DNA of 41,317 bases from CAYYWP01 sp050176585 (GTDB taxonomy: Bacteria > Desulfobacterota > Binatia > HRBIN30 > CADEER01), in assembly GCA_050176585.1 (NCBI GenBank), contig JBFXHX010000034.1, forward strand, positions 1 to 41,317, read 5' to 3'. The notes below the pieces were generated by a model. It was not told where the DNA came from. It searched no databases and was given only the letters and a program-made list of their open reading frames with translations. Numbering within the stretch: position 1 is the first letter of the stretch; each line of letters opens with the position of its first letter. Shown piece by piece: positions 8,940 through 16,343 of this stretch. The position numbers were made by a program, and so were the translations under genes.

Positions 8940-9812
8940 TCACCGGGCGCGCAGCAGCGCGAGATCGTGCTCGTTGACGCACGAGGCGGGCGTGTTCGAC
9001 CAGTAGCCCGGCAGCACGCGCTCGAGTGTGAGCCCGGCGTCGGCGGCGAGCTGCTCGAGTCGAGCCGTCCGATAGGCGATGAGCTGTTCGGGTACGGCCG
9101 GGTCGTGCACGGCCACCTGGCTGTCCGATGGGTATGGGTGATTGAACTCGTACAGCGGCGCTACCGATGTGCCGGGTCCGCGGTAATGATCGAGGGCGAA
9201 GAAGCTGAACAAACATTGACCGCCCGGTTTCAGCACGCGCCGCGTCTGCAGCAGGTAATTGCGGGTCGCGTCGGGCACCAGGTGGCTGAAGAGGGACGCG
9301 GCATAGGCGACGTCGAAGGTCGCATCGGGATAGGGGAACGCGTACGCGTCCGCGCTCGCGCTGCCGGCGGGGTTGTATACCGGGCTGTGGATGTCGGCGA
9401 GCGTGAAGTTGAAATGCGGAAACGCGGAGGAGATGGCGTGCTGCGCGAACTCGATTTGCGGCGCGAGGATGTCGAGGCCCTCGTATCGACCGGGCGGGCG
9501 CAAATAGTCGAGCAACCCGAGCATCGTGCGGCCATGGCTGCAGCCGAGCTCGAGCACCGACGCATCGCGGCGCAGGCCGCAGAGCACGACGAGGTAACTG
9601 CGAAACTCCCACGGCCAGCGAAAGAAGTGGATGAATGGATCCCCCGGTCCGACCCAGAGGTGGCGCGGCGGCACGAACGGGCGGAGGTCGGTCCCGAGCA
9701 CGGGCCGCAGCCAGGCTTCGTCGTCGTCGTGCGGCCGGGGCGCGCCGTGCTCCCCGTGCGGCGGTCCGTCGCTGAGCCGCCGCAACCGGCTCAGAATGCC
9801 TCGGCGGTTCAA
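8940..9812 (-). CDS. Class I SAM-dependent methyltransferase
   Basis: The 290-residue protein has the SAM-binding motif VLELGCSHGRTM at about residues 86-97, the acidic second strand YEGLDIL, and a DATFDVAYAASLFSH segment corresponding to motif II with the substrate-facing residues. LKPGGQCLFSFF matches motif III. No membrane segment or signal peptide is visible. It starts with TTG at 9812, which shares its last bases with the TGA of gmd (TTGA overlap); no in-frame ATG precedes the catalytic core, so the rare start is needed. Position between gmd and a GT4 gene suggests methylation of a sugar or of the growing glycan, which cannot be proved from sequence. Confidence 0.85.
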   Translation of the reverse strand: MNRRGILSRLRRLSDGPPHGEHGAPRPHDDDEAWLRPVLGTDLRPFVPPRHLWVGPGDPFIHFFRWPWEFRSYLVVLCGLRRDASVLELGCSHGRTMLGLLDYLRPPGRYEGLDILAPQIEFAQHAISSAFPHFNFTLADIHSPVYNPAGSASADAYAFPYPDATFDVAYAASLFSHLVPDATRNYLLQTRRVLKPGGQCLFSFFALDHYRGPGTSVAPLYEFNHPYPSDSQVAVHDPAVPEQLIAYRTARLEQLAADAGLTLERVLPGYWSNTPASCVNEHDLALLRAR

Positions 9813-10801
9813 CGCGGCCTCCGCCCATCCGGCGCGAGGGCCGCGAGGTCGGCATCGACCATCATGTGCACGAGCCCCGGGAACGACACTGACGGCTGCC
9901 AGCCGAGCACCTGGCGCGCGCGGCTGGCATTCCCGATCAGCTGGTCGACCTCCGCCGGCCGGCGCAGGGCAGGATCCTCGCGGACGAACTCGCGCCAGTC
10001 GAGACCCGCGCGCGCAAAAGCCAGCGCGGCGAATTCGCGCACGCTGTGCGCTTCCCCGGTGGCGATGACGTAATCGCTCGGCTCAGCCTGCTGGAGCATC
10101 AGCCACATCGCGCGCACGTAATCCCCGGCGAAACCCCAGTCGCGCTCCGCATCGAGATTGCCGAGCGTGAGCTCGCGCGCCAGGCCGTGGCGGATCCGGG
10201 CCACGCCGTCGCTGATCTTGCGAGTGACGAACTCGCGCCCGCGGCGTGGCGACTCGTGGTTGAACAGGATGCCGGAGCAGGCGAAGAGGCCGTAGCTCTC
10301 GCGGTAGTTCACGGTGATGAAATGGCCGTATACCTTGGCCACCCCGTACGGGCTGCGCGGGTGGAACGGCGTCGTCTCGCTCTGCGGCACCTCGCGCACC
10401 TTGCCGAACATCTCGCTCGAGGACGCCTGGTAGAACCGGATGTCGCGATTGACCAGCCGGATCGCTTCCAGGAGGCGGGTGACGCCGACGGCGTCGAATT
10501 CCGCGGTCAGCACCGGTTGCTGCCAGGAAGTCGGCACGAAGGACATGGCGGCGAGGTTGTAGACCTCGTCCGGCCGCGCGCGTTTGAGGATCTCGATCAG
10601 CGACAGCAGATCGAGCAGGTCGGCTTGCATGAGCTCGATGCGAGCGCGGAGGTGTTCGATGCGGGCGAAGTTCTCGGTACTGGCGCGGCGCACCATGCCG
10701 ACGACTTCGTAACCCTGTTCGAGCAGGAAATCGGCGAGGTACGAGCCGTCTTGTCCCGTGATGCCGGTGATCAGCGCGCGGCGGGGATTTTGATGTTTCA
10801 T
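9809..10801 (-). CDS. gmd: GDP-mannose 4,6-dehydratase
   Basis: This 330-residue protein converts GDP-D-mannose to GDP-4-keto-6-deoxy-D-mannose, the precursor of GDP-rhamnose, GDP-fucose, GDP-perosamine and related sugars. It is an extended SDR enzyme. The NADP-binding loop GITGQDGS is at residues 13-20, YNLAAMSFV follows the third strand, the catalytic Ser/Glu region is SSSEMFG (127-133) and the Tyr-Lys pair is YGVAK (152-156). NHESPRRG and RDWGFAGDYV are further gmd-family signatures. Length is close to the bacterial family norm. No GDP-fucose synthase, reductase or aminotransferase for the next step is visible here, so the final sugar is unknown. A TTGACA lies 34 bp upstream of the ATG. 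Confidence 0.95.
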   Translation of the reverse strand: MKHQNPRRALITGITGQDGSYLADFLLEQGYEVVGMVRRASTENFARIEHLRARIELMQADLLDLLSLIEILKRARPDEVYNLAAMSFVPTSWQQPVLTAEFDAVGVTRLLEAIRLVNRDIRFYQASSSEMFGKVREVPQSETTPFHPRSPYGVAKVYGHFITVNYRESYGLFACSGILFNHESPRRGREFVTRKISDGVARIRHGLARELTLGNLDAERDWGFAGDYVRAMWLMLQQAEPSDYVIATGEAHSVREFAALAFARAGLDWREFVREDPALRRPAEVDQLIGNASRARQVLGWQPSVSFPGLVHMMVDADLAALAPDGRRPR

Positions 10802-10811
10802 TCGCCGGCGA

Positions 10812-10840
10812 GTCCGTCACAGCGGCGGCGTCGTTGTCAA
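10812..10840 (-). promoter_or_regulatory. Candidate gmd promoter
   Basis: A perfect TTGACA -35 hexamer (10840-10835, minus strand) lies in the 200-bp gap between wecB and gmd. The segment 17 bp downstream, ACGGAC, is not a recognisable -10. The position would give a very short leader for gmd. Confidence 0.3.
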
Positions 10841-11001
10841 GGCGGCAGCGCGCCAGAACGCTGGATTCACAGCGGTTGTGTCGAGCCGCGTGCGCAGTTG
10901 CGTGCGCTGTGCGCCCCCCGTGTCCGTCCACGGCTACCGCGGGGCGGAAAGCCTCGGGCTCGAACGATCAGCGCGGCCGTCTGCGCCTCTGCGGTGCGAC
11001 G

Positions 11002-12141
11002 TCAGCGCGCGCCCTTCGGTGTTCCCGCGAGAGTCGCTTCGAGGTGCGCCGCGATCCGCTCCGCCGCATGCCCATCCCCGAACGGGTTCACCGTGGCGCG
11101 CATCGCGGCATGCGCGGCCGCGTCGGTGAGCAGCGCGGTCGCGGCGGCGGTGATGGCGTCCCGATCGCTGCCGACCAGCCGCGCGACGCCCGCCTCGAGC
11201 GCCTCACTGCGCTCGGTGGTGGCGCGGGTCACCAGCACCGGCACGCCGAAGGTCGGCGCTTCCTCCTGCACGCCGCCGGAGTCGGTGATGATGAGGTGGG
11301 CGCGGCGCATGAGCGCGACGAAGTCGAGGTAGTCGAGCGGAGGGGTGAGGAGGATCCGCGGCTGCCCGCCGAGGCGCTCGCGCACCGGGCCCTCGACGGC
11401 GGGGTTCGCGTGGACCGCGTAGACGATCAACACGTCGTCGAACCGGCGGGCGAGTGCGCAGAGCGCCTCGCACAACGCCGCCAGCCCGGCGCCGAAGCTC
11501 TCGCGGCGATGCCCGGTGACGACGAGGAGCCGCCGGCCGGTGAGCGCGGCGCCGCCGACGGCGGCTGGCAAGGGCAGTGCGCGCGCCGCCGCGGCGGTCA
11601 GCGCGTCGACGACGGTGTTGCCGGTGACGAGGATCCGCGCCTCGTCGATGCCTTCACGGCGCAGTTGGTCGGCGGCGCGCGATGTCGGGGCGTAGTGCCA
11701 GGTCGCGAGCTGGGTCACCAGGCGGCGGTTCATCTCTTCCGGAAACGGCTGGTCGAGCCGCCCGGTGCGCAGCCCGGCTTCCACATGTCCCACGCGTACG
11801 CCCGCGTAGAACGCGGCGAGCGCTCCCGCCATCGCCGTCGTGGTGTCGCCCTGCACGAGCACCGCCGCGGGCCGTTCGGCTTCGAGCACGGGGCGCAAGC
11901 CGGAGAGCACCCGCGCGGCGACGTCGGCGAGAGACTGGCCTCGTGTCATGACGTCGAGATCGCAATCGGGGCGGATGCCGAACACCGCGAGCATCCGGTC
12001 GAGCAGCTCGCGGTGCTGCGCGGTGGCGCACAGGCGCGCCGCGAGACGGGTGGAGGCGCGCAGGGCGGCGATCACCGGCGCGAGCTTGATCGCCTCCGGC
12101 CGAGTGCCGAAGACGACCAACACGACCGGCGGCTCGCTCAC
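11002..12141 (-). CDS. wecB: UDP-N-acetylglucosamine 2-epimerase (non-hydrolysing)
   Basis: The 379-residue enzyme interconverts UDP-GlcNAc and UDP-ManNAc. It starts FGTRPEAIKLAP at about residue 11 and contains GDTTTAMAGALAAFY, HVEAGLRTG, PEEMNRRL, the VTGHRRES segment and DSGGVQEEAP, all typical of the non-hydrolysing family. The GTG start at 12141 overlaps the TGA of the upstream GT4 gene in a GTGA, so the two are coupled. An extended open frame reaching 13326 exists but its N-terminal 390 residues are a shadow of the GT4 gene. UDP-ManNAc could feed ManNAc or, after oxidation, ManNAcA into the glycan; no WecC-like dehydrogenase is visible in the window. Confidence 0.93.
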   Translation of the reverse strand: MSEPPVVLVVFGTRPEAIKLAPVIAALRASTRLAARLCATAQHRELLDRMLAVFGIRPDCDLDVMTRGQSLADVAARVLSGLRPVLEAERPAAVLVQGDTTTAMAGALAAFYAGVRVGHVEAGLRTGRLDQPFPEEMNRRLVTQLATWHYAPTSRAADQLRREGIDEARILVTGNTVVDALTAAAARALPLPAAVGGAALTGRRLLVVTGHRRESFGAGLAALCEALCALARRFDDVLIVYAVHANPAVEGPVRERLGGQPRILLTPPLDYLDFVALMRRAHLIITDSGGVQEEAPTFGVPVLVTRATTERSEALEAGVARLVGSDRDAITAAATALLTDAAAHAAMRATVNPFGDGHAAERIAAHLEATLAGTPKGAR

Positions 12142-13289
12142 GCGCGCACCGCCTCCCCGGCGATCACCCGCCGGTACAGCGCGAGCAGCTCGTCCGCGAT
12201 CGCCGGCCACCCGAAGCGCTGGCGCGGAAAGGCATCGACCTGCGCCGCGCGCGCGGGGCGCTCGCGCAGGCACTCGGCGAGCCTGGCCGCGAGCTCGATC
12301 GGGTCGCCGGGCGACACCAGGTATCCGGTGCGGCCGTGATCGATCAGCGTCCGCACGCCGGGAAGGCGCGAGGCGACCACGGGCGTGCCGCACGCGAGTG
12401 CCTCCAGCACGACGAGCCCAAATGCCTCCGTGCGGTCGATGGAGGGAACGGCAACGACGTCGGCGGCGCGATAATAGCTCGGCAGCTCCTCGTCGGGCAC
12501 ATCGCCGACGAATCGCGCGCGCGCGCCGAGTCGGTGCCGCGCCTGCTGTTCGTACTGAGCCCGCCATTCGCCGTCGCCGCCGGCGACGAGATCCGCCTCC
12601 GGGATCTGCGCCAGCGCTTCGATCAACACGTGGAGGCCTTTGAAGTAGTGCGCGCGGTCCAGACGCGCCAGGAAGAAGACCATCGGCCGTTCCGAGAGCG
12701 CGAGCCGGCGGCGGGCCGCGCCGCGGTCGGCGGCGGGCGAAAAAGCGGCGAGGTCCACACCGCCCGGGATCGCGACCAGCCGGGGCCCGACCGGGGGCCC
12801 GGCGCGCGCGAGGAACGACGACTCCGCGTAGTCGGTGGACGTGACGATGATCGCATCCGCGGTGCGGAGGACGAACGGCAGCATGGTGCGCCGATGCCAG
12901 TCGAACACGCGCGCTTTCCAGTGCACGCCGATCGCGTCCATTTGATACTGCAGCACCAGCCGCGGGCCGCGGCGGGATCGGCCGCGCGCCGCCTGGCGCG
13001 CGGCGAGCAGCTCGGCGGTGCCGAAGAACGGGTAGTGCAGATGGACCACATCGAAGTCCGCGGCGCGCCACAGCACCTGCGGCAAGCAGGCGCCGTTCCC
13101 GTGCGCGAGCAGCGGGCGCAGCTCGATCAGCTCGACGCCCTCGGGGCGCAGTCGCGGCGGCGAGCCTTTCGGCGTGAGCACGGTCACCGCGGCGCCGGCC
13201 GCGGCGAGCGCGCGCGCCTGGTGGTACGCGACTGCCCCCATGCCACCCCGATACGGCGGAAAAACCGGTGCGATGTGCGCGATTCGCAC
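12138..13289 (-). CDS. GT4 family glycosyltransferase, first gene of the polysaccharide locus
   Basis: The 383-residue GT-B enzyme opens with RIAHIAPVFPPYRGGMG, the usual GT4 N-terminal strand and glycine loop. VVHLHYPF follows in the N-terminal domain. The C-terminal domain has FFLARLDRAHYFKG, the EX7E motif EAFGLVVLE and ALACGTPVVAS. The GTG at 13289 was chosen because a GGAGGG ribosome site lies 6 bases upstream and the protein then begins exactly at the family start; the longer frame to 13505 adds a low-quality N-terminus. It is transcribed away from the VKOR-DsbA gene and its 3' end overlaps wecB by 4 bp. Donor and acceptor are unknown. Confidence 0.87.
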   Translation of the reverse strand: MRIAHIAPVFPPYRGGMGAVAYHQARALAAAGAAVTVLTPKGSPPRLRPEGVELIELRPLLAHGNGACLPQVLWRAADFDVVHLHYPFFGTAELLAARQAARGRSRRGPRLVLQYQMDAIGVHWKARVFDWHRRTMLPFVLRTADAIIVTSTDYAESSFLARAGPPVGPRLVAIPGGVDLAAFSPAADRGAARRRLALSERPMVFFLARLDRAHYFKGLHVLIEALAQIPEADLVAGGDGEWRAQYEQQARHRLGARARFVGDVPDEELPSYYRAADVVAVPSIDRTEAFGLVVLEALACGTPVVASRLPGVRTLIDHGRTGYLVSPGDPIELAARLAECLRERPARAAQVDAFPRQRFGWPAIADELLALYRRVIAGEAVRA

Positions 13290-13537
13290 GACAAACCCTC
13301 CGCGGTGAGCGAACCCCTCGGAGCACCGCTCACGAGTGAAAATCACAGATGAGTCCCAATCACCAACCGGTGGACAGCCTCTCCGGCAAACACATTCGCC
13401 GCGGTCGGCCGCAAGAGACCGTTCGCGCTCATCTCTGGAATGAGCCGCGCAATGAGCCGCCGCCGCGAACCGCGCGCCGAGCGGTGCTGGGTACCGGCCT
13501 GGCAACGGCGGAGCTTCGCAAGTATGATCCCGCGCCG
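13290..13537. promoter_or_regulatory. Divergent intergenic region with a small hairpin
   Basis: This 248-bp region separates the minus-strand polysaccharide locus from the plus-strand VKOR-DsbA gene. A 7-bp perfect inverted repeat (GTGAGCG at 13305-13311, CGCTCAC at 13327-13333) would lie in the leader of the GT4 gene. On the plus strand a TATGAT at 13523-13528 sits 9 bases before the VKOR-DsbA ATG, a -10-like site that would give an almost leaderless transcript; its -35 region is weak. Confidence 0.35.
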
Positions 13538-14734
13538 ATGGCCGCCCGGCGCTCAGCTCTCGCCACGTTAGTGCTGGCCGCGGTCGGCTTTGCGGTCGCG
13601 GGCTGGATCGCCCACTCGCACGCGCAGTTGGACAGCGGCCTGACGCCCGGCTGCCGGATCAATGCGGGTCTGGACTGCGCGCCCGTCCTCACCAGTGAGT
13701 ACGCGTATGTATTGGGAGTGCCGGTGGCCTGGTGGGCGATGGCGACGTATGCCGCGATCGCGGCCGCTGCGCTGCTCGCGCTGCGCGTCCGCGGCACCGC
13801 GCAGCGGCGCCGGCTCGCCAGCGCGCTGTTCGGCGCCGCGATCGCGGTCGTGGCGTTCTCGGCCTACCTGGCGTACATCGCGTTCGGCGTCCTCGGCGCC
13901 GTGTGCCCGCAGTGCACCGTGCTCGACGTCATCAACCTGGCGTTGCTCGCCACCACGGCGCGGCTCTACTCCGCCGCCCAGTCGGCGGCGCGCGATCAAC
14001 ACGCTTGGGGCGCGCGCGCGCGCGTGATCGGCGGCGGGGTGCTCGCGGCCGCCGCGTTGCTGCTGGCGACGGTCGTCTGGCACGCGGCGACAGATGTCGC
14101 GGCGCTGTCCGCGGACGAGGTCTGCGAGCAGGACCCCGAGTTCTGTCGCGTGTATGAGCAACTGCCGGTGGTCGCCGTGGACGTTCCTGGCGGCCACGTC
14201 AAGGGCGATGGATCCGCGCGCGTGACGATCGTCGAGTTCTCCGACTTCGAGTGCGGCCATTGCCAGCAGGCGTATCGCAACTTGAAAGCGATCTGGCCGC
14301 GTTATCGCGACGACGTGCAAGTCCGTTTCCACCACTTTCCGCTCGACGGCACGTGCAATCCGTCGATTCCCGCCGGCGGCGGCCATCGCTACGCGTGTCT
14401 CGCGGCGATGGCGGCGGAATGCGCGGGCCAGCAGGGCAGGTTCTGGGAGTATCACGACCAACTGTTCGACAATCAGCCGAACTTCGATCGCGATCGCCTG
14501 CTCGGCTACGCGGACGCGGTCGGCCTCGATCGCGCGAAGTTCGGCGCGTGCCTCGACAGCGATGCGCCGCGTGCCGCGGTGCAGCGCGACGTCGCCGCGG
14601 GACAGCAGCTCGGCATCGAGTCGACACCGACGCTGTTCTTCAACGGCCGCGCGGTGCGCGGCGCGCCGCGCACCGAGCAATTCGGCTACGCCATCGTGCT
14701 CGAACGCGCCGCGAAATCGAAGCGCGAAGGGTGA
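13538..14734 (+). CDS. VKOR-DsbA fusion: membrane disulfide-forming protein
   Basis: The 398-residue protein joins a vitamin K epoxide reductase-like membrane domain to a periplasmic thioredoxin-fold domain. The N-terminal part (about 1-185) has about five hydrophobic helices, the loop cysteines C39 and C47, and the quinone-reducing CPQC at 123-126. The C-terminal part (about 215-398) is DsbA/DsbG-like with CGHC at 239-242 and a STPTLFF segment providing the cis-proline. Such fusions oxidise secreted proteins and pass electrons to quinones, replacing DsbA plus DsbB. Additional cysteines (C196, C203) lie in the linker. The ATG at 13538 was chosen because the first membrane helix starts right after it; no strong ribosome site is visible. 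The Cys-rich secreted proteins downstream are plausible clients (inference). Confidence 0.9.
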   Translation: MAARRSALATLVLAAVGFAVAGWIAHSHAQLDSGLTPGCRINAGLDCAPVLTSEYAYVLGVPVAWWAMATYAAIAAAALLALRVRGTAQRRRLASALFGAAIAVVAFSAYLAYIAFGVLGAVCPQCTVLDVINLALLATTARLYSAAQSAARDQHAWGARARVIGGGVLAAAALLLATVVWHAATDVAALSADEVCEQDPEFCRVYEQLPVVAVDVPGGHVKGDGSARVTIVEFSDFECGHCQQAYRNLKAIWPRYRDDVQVRFHHFPLDGTCNPSIPAGGGHRYACLAAMAAECAGQQGRFWEYHDQLFDNQPNFDRDRLLGYADAVGLDRAKFGACLDSDAPRAAVQRDVAAGQQLGIESTPTLFFNGRAVRGAPRTEQFGYAIVLERAAKSKREG

Positions 14735-14739
14735 ATTTC

Positions 14740-14762
14740 TCGCGCGCGCACAGCGCGCGCGA
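14740..14762 (+). terminator. GC-rich hairpin after the VKOR-DsbA gene
   Basis: A perfect 9-bp inverted repeat (TCGCGCGCG, loop CACAG, CGCGCGCGA) begins 6 bases after the stop codon. No T-tract follows, so intrinsic termination is uncertain. Confidence 0.35.
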
Positions 14763-14801
14763 CGCACGGCGCTCGATGCGCTTCGCGTCGGGGGAATGTC
14801 C

Positions 14802-14830
14802 TTGACACGACTCGCTGCCGGGCATAGAGA
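14802..14830 (+). promoter_or_regulatory. Candidate dnaA promoter
   Basis: A perfect TTGACA (14802-14807) is followed by a 17-bp spacer and TAGAGA, a partial -10 match. It lies about 240 bp upstream of the dnaA start, with the hairpins and DnaA-box-like sites in between. Confidence 0.4.
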
Positions 14831-14890
14831 GTGCGCCTCTTCGCATCGGCTCACTTCGTTTATCGATTCAGGATGTACCGTTCGAGTGCG

Positions 14891-14930
14891 CGCAACACCT
14901 TCCTCGCAGGGAAGGATGGGCGGTGTTGTG
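14891..14930 (+). promoter_or_regulatory. Nested inverted repeats in the dnaA leader
   Basis: The outer arms CGCAACACC (14891-14899) and GGTGTTGTG (14922-14930) pair with one G-T, and an alternative inner stem CCTTCC (14898-14903) pairs with GGAAGG (14910-14915). The two stems share bases, so they could form alternative structures in the dnaA mRNA leader or be protein-binding palindromes. Confidence 0.35.
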
Positions 14931-14951
14931 CGTCACAGCTGTGCACGCGGA

Positions 14952-14960
14952 TGTGGATGA
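14952..14960 (-). promoter_or_regulatory. DnaA-box-like site 1
   Basis: The plus strand reads TGTGGATGA; its complement TCATCCACA differs at one base from the consensus TTATCCACA. It lies about 110 bp upstream of dnaA and may serve autoregulation or be part of an origin. Confidence 0.5.
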
Positions 14961-15007
14961 CGGGAGCAAGTGCCGTGAGGGCGGTGAGTTGCTGAGTTCT
15001 CCCCAGG

Positions 15008-15016
15008 TGTGGACAA
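15008..15016 (-). promoter_or_regulatory. DnaA-box-like site 2
   Basis: The plus strand reads TGTGGACAA; its complement TTGTCCACA differs at one base from the DnaA box. It has the same orientation as site 1, 56 bp further on, and lies 57 bp before the dnaA ATG. No clear AT-rich unwinding element is visible next to the pair. Confidence 0.5.
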
Positions 15017-15072
15017 CGGCTCCAAGCTCCGCTGGGTCCGGTTGGCCAACCATTCGCAGAGGGGTGGCGCGT

Positions 15073-16243
15073 ATGGAGGCACTTTGGTCGGCGGCATTGC
15101 CACTGTTGCGGCAACACATGGGCGAGCGGAATTTCGCCGCGTGGATCGAGCCGATACGGTGTCACGGCGCAGAGGGTGAGATCCGCCTCGAGGTGCCGAG
15201 CCGCTTCTTTCAGTCCTGGGTGACGCGGCACTTCCTTCCGACCATTCGTGAAACGCTGACCGGCCTCGCCGGCGCGCCCTGTGCCGTGCGCGTGATCGTC
15301 GACGAGGGCGGCGCGCCGCGCCAGGTGCCGCCGCCGCCTGCGGCGGATCCGGCGGCGCTGGTGCGCGCATCGCGCGGGCCGAAGATCGGGCGTTTGGTTC
15401 CGCACTATACGTTCGAGACATTTGTCGTCGGCGCCGCGAACGAGGTGGCGTTTCAAGCGGCGCAGGCGGTGAGCGCGGCGCCGGGGAGGCGCTTCAATCC
15501 CGTGTTCCTCCACGGCGGTGTCGGGCTCGGCAAGACGCATCTCGTGAACGCGATCGCGCACGAGCTCCTGCGCCGGCGTTCGCGCATGCAGATTGCGTGT
15601 CTCTCCGCGGAGTCGTTCATCAACGTGCTGATCACCTCGCTACGGCAGGATCAGATGAACGCGTTTCGCGACCGCTTTCGCCAGGTCGACGCGATCATCC
15701 TCGACGACGTCCAGTTCCTCGCCGGCAAGGAGCGCACGCAGGAGGAATTCTTCCACACGTTCAACGCGCTCTACGGCGCCGAGAAGCAGATCGTGCTCAC
15801 TTCCGACAAAGCGCCGGCGGCGATCGCGGGACTCGAGCAGCGGCTGCGCAGCCGGTTCGAGGGCGGCTTGATCGTCGACATCCATCCGCCGACGCGCGAG
15901 ATGCGGCGGGCGATCCTCTGTGCGAAAGCGAGCGCGCAGGGATTGGAGCTCGGCCCCGAGGTCGCCGAGTTGCTCGTGCAGCGCAGCGGTACCAGTGTGC
16001 GCGAGCTGGAAGGCGTGCTGAATCGCGTCGCGGCGATGGCCGCGGTGCGCGGCACGGCGATCACGCCCGAGCTCGCGGCCGCCGCGCTCGGGCCCTATGC
16101 GCGCGCCAAAAGCGCCGTCTCCGTCGAGACGATCCAGGAGACGGTGAGTCACCGCTTTGGGCTGAGCGTCGCCGATCTCGTGTCGCACCGGCGCGAGCGG
16201 GAGGTCTCCTACCCGCGCCAGATCGCGATGTATCTCAGCCGCA
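15073..16243 (+). CDS. dnaA: Chromosomal replication initiator DnaA, 3' end lost in gap
   Basis: The visible 390 residues contain domain I (about 1-75, with the NFAAWIEP segment), a short Pro/Ala-rich domain II, and the AAA+ domain. Walker A GGVGLGKT is at 148-155, Walker B IILDDVQF at 208-215, and RLRSRFEGG holds the arginine-finger region. Domain IV starts with VETIQETVSHRFGLSVADL and stops at the gap just before the GRDHST signature helix that reads the DnaA box. The ATG at 15073 follows a GAGGGG-like ribosome site; the frame is open upstream but without matching protein. dnaN, recF and gyrB, often next to dnaA, are not seen, so either the locus is rearranged or the scaffold join is wrong. 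Confidence 0.95.
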
Positions 16244-16343
16244 NNNNNNNNNNNNNNNNNNNNNNNNNNNNNNNNNNNNNNNNNNNNNNNNNNNNNNNNN
16301 NNNNNNNNNNNNNNNNNNNNNNNNNNNNNNNNNNNNNNNNNNN
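16244..16343. other. Assembly gap of 100 N
   Basis: Exactly 100 N, the usual placeholder for a gap of unknown length. It removes the last part of dnaA and the first part of the FG-GAP gene. The flanking ends share no obvious overlap, so adjacency of the two sides is unproven. Confidence 0.95.

Noticed and set aside
11002..13326. A 774-residue minus-strand open frame covering wecB and more
   Set aside because: The first 390 or so residues are an Arg/Ala-rich shadow of the overlapping GT4 gene. The epimerase begins at the GTG at 12141.
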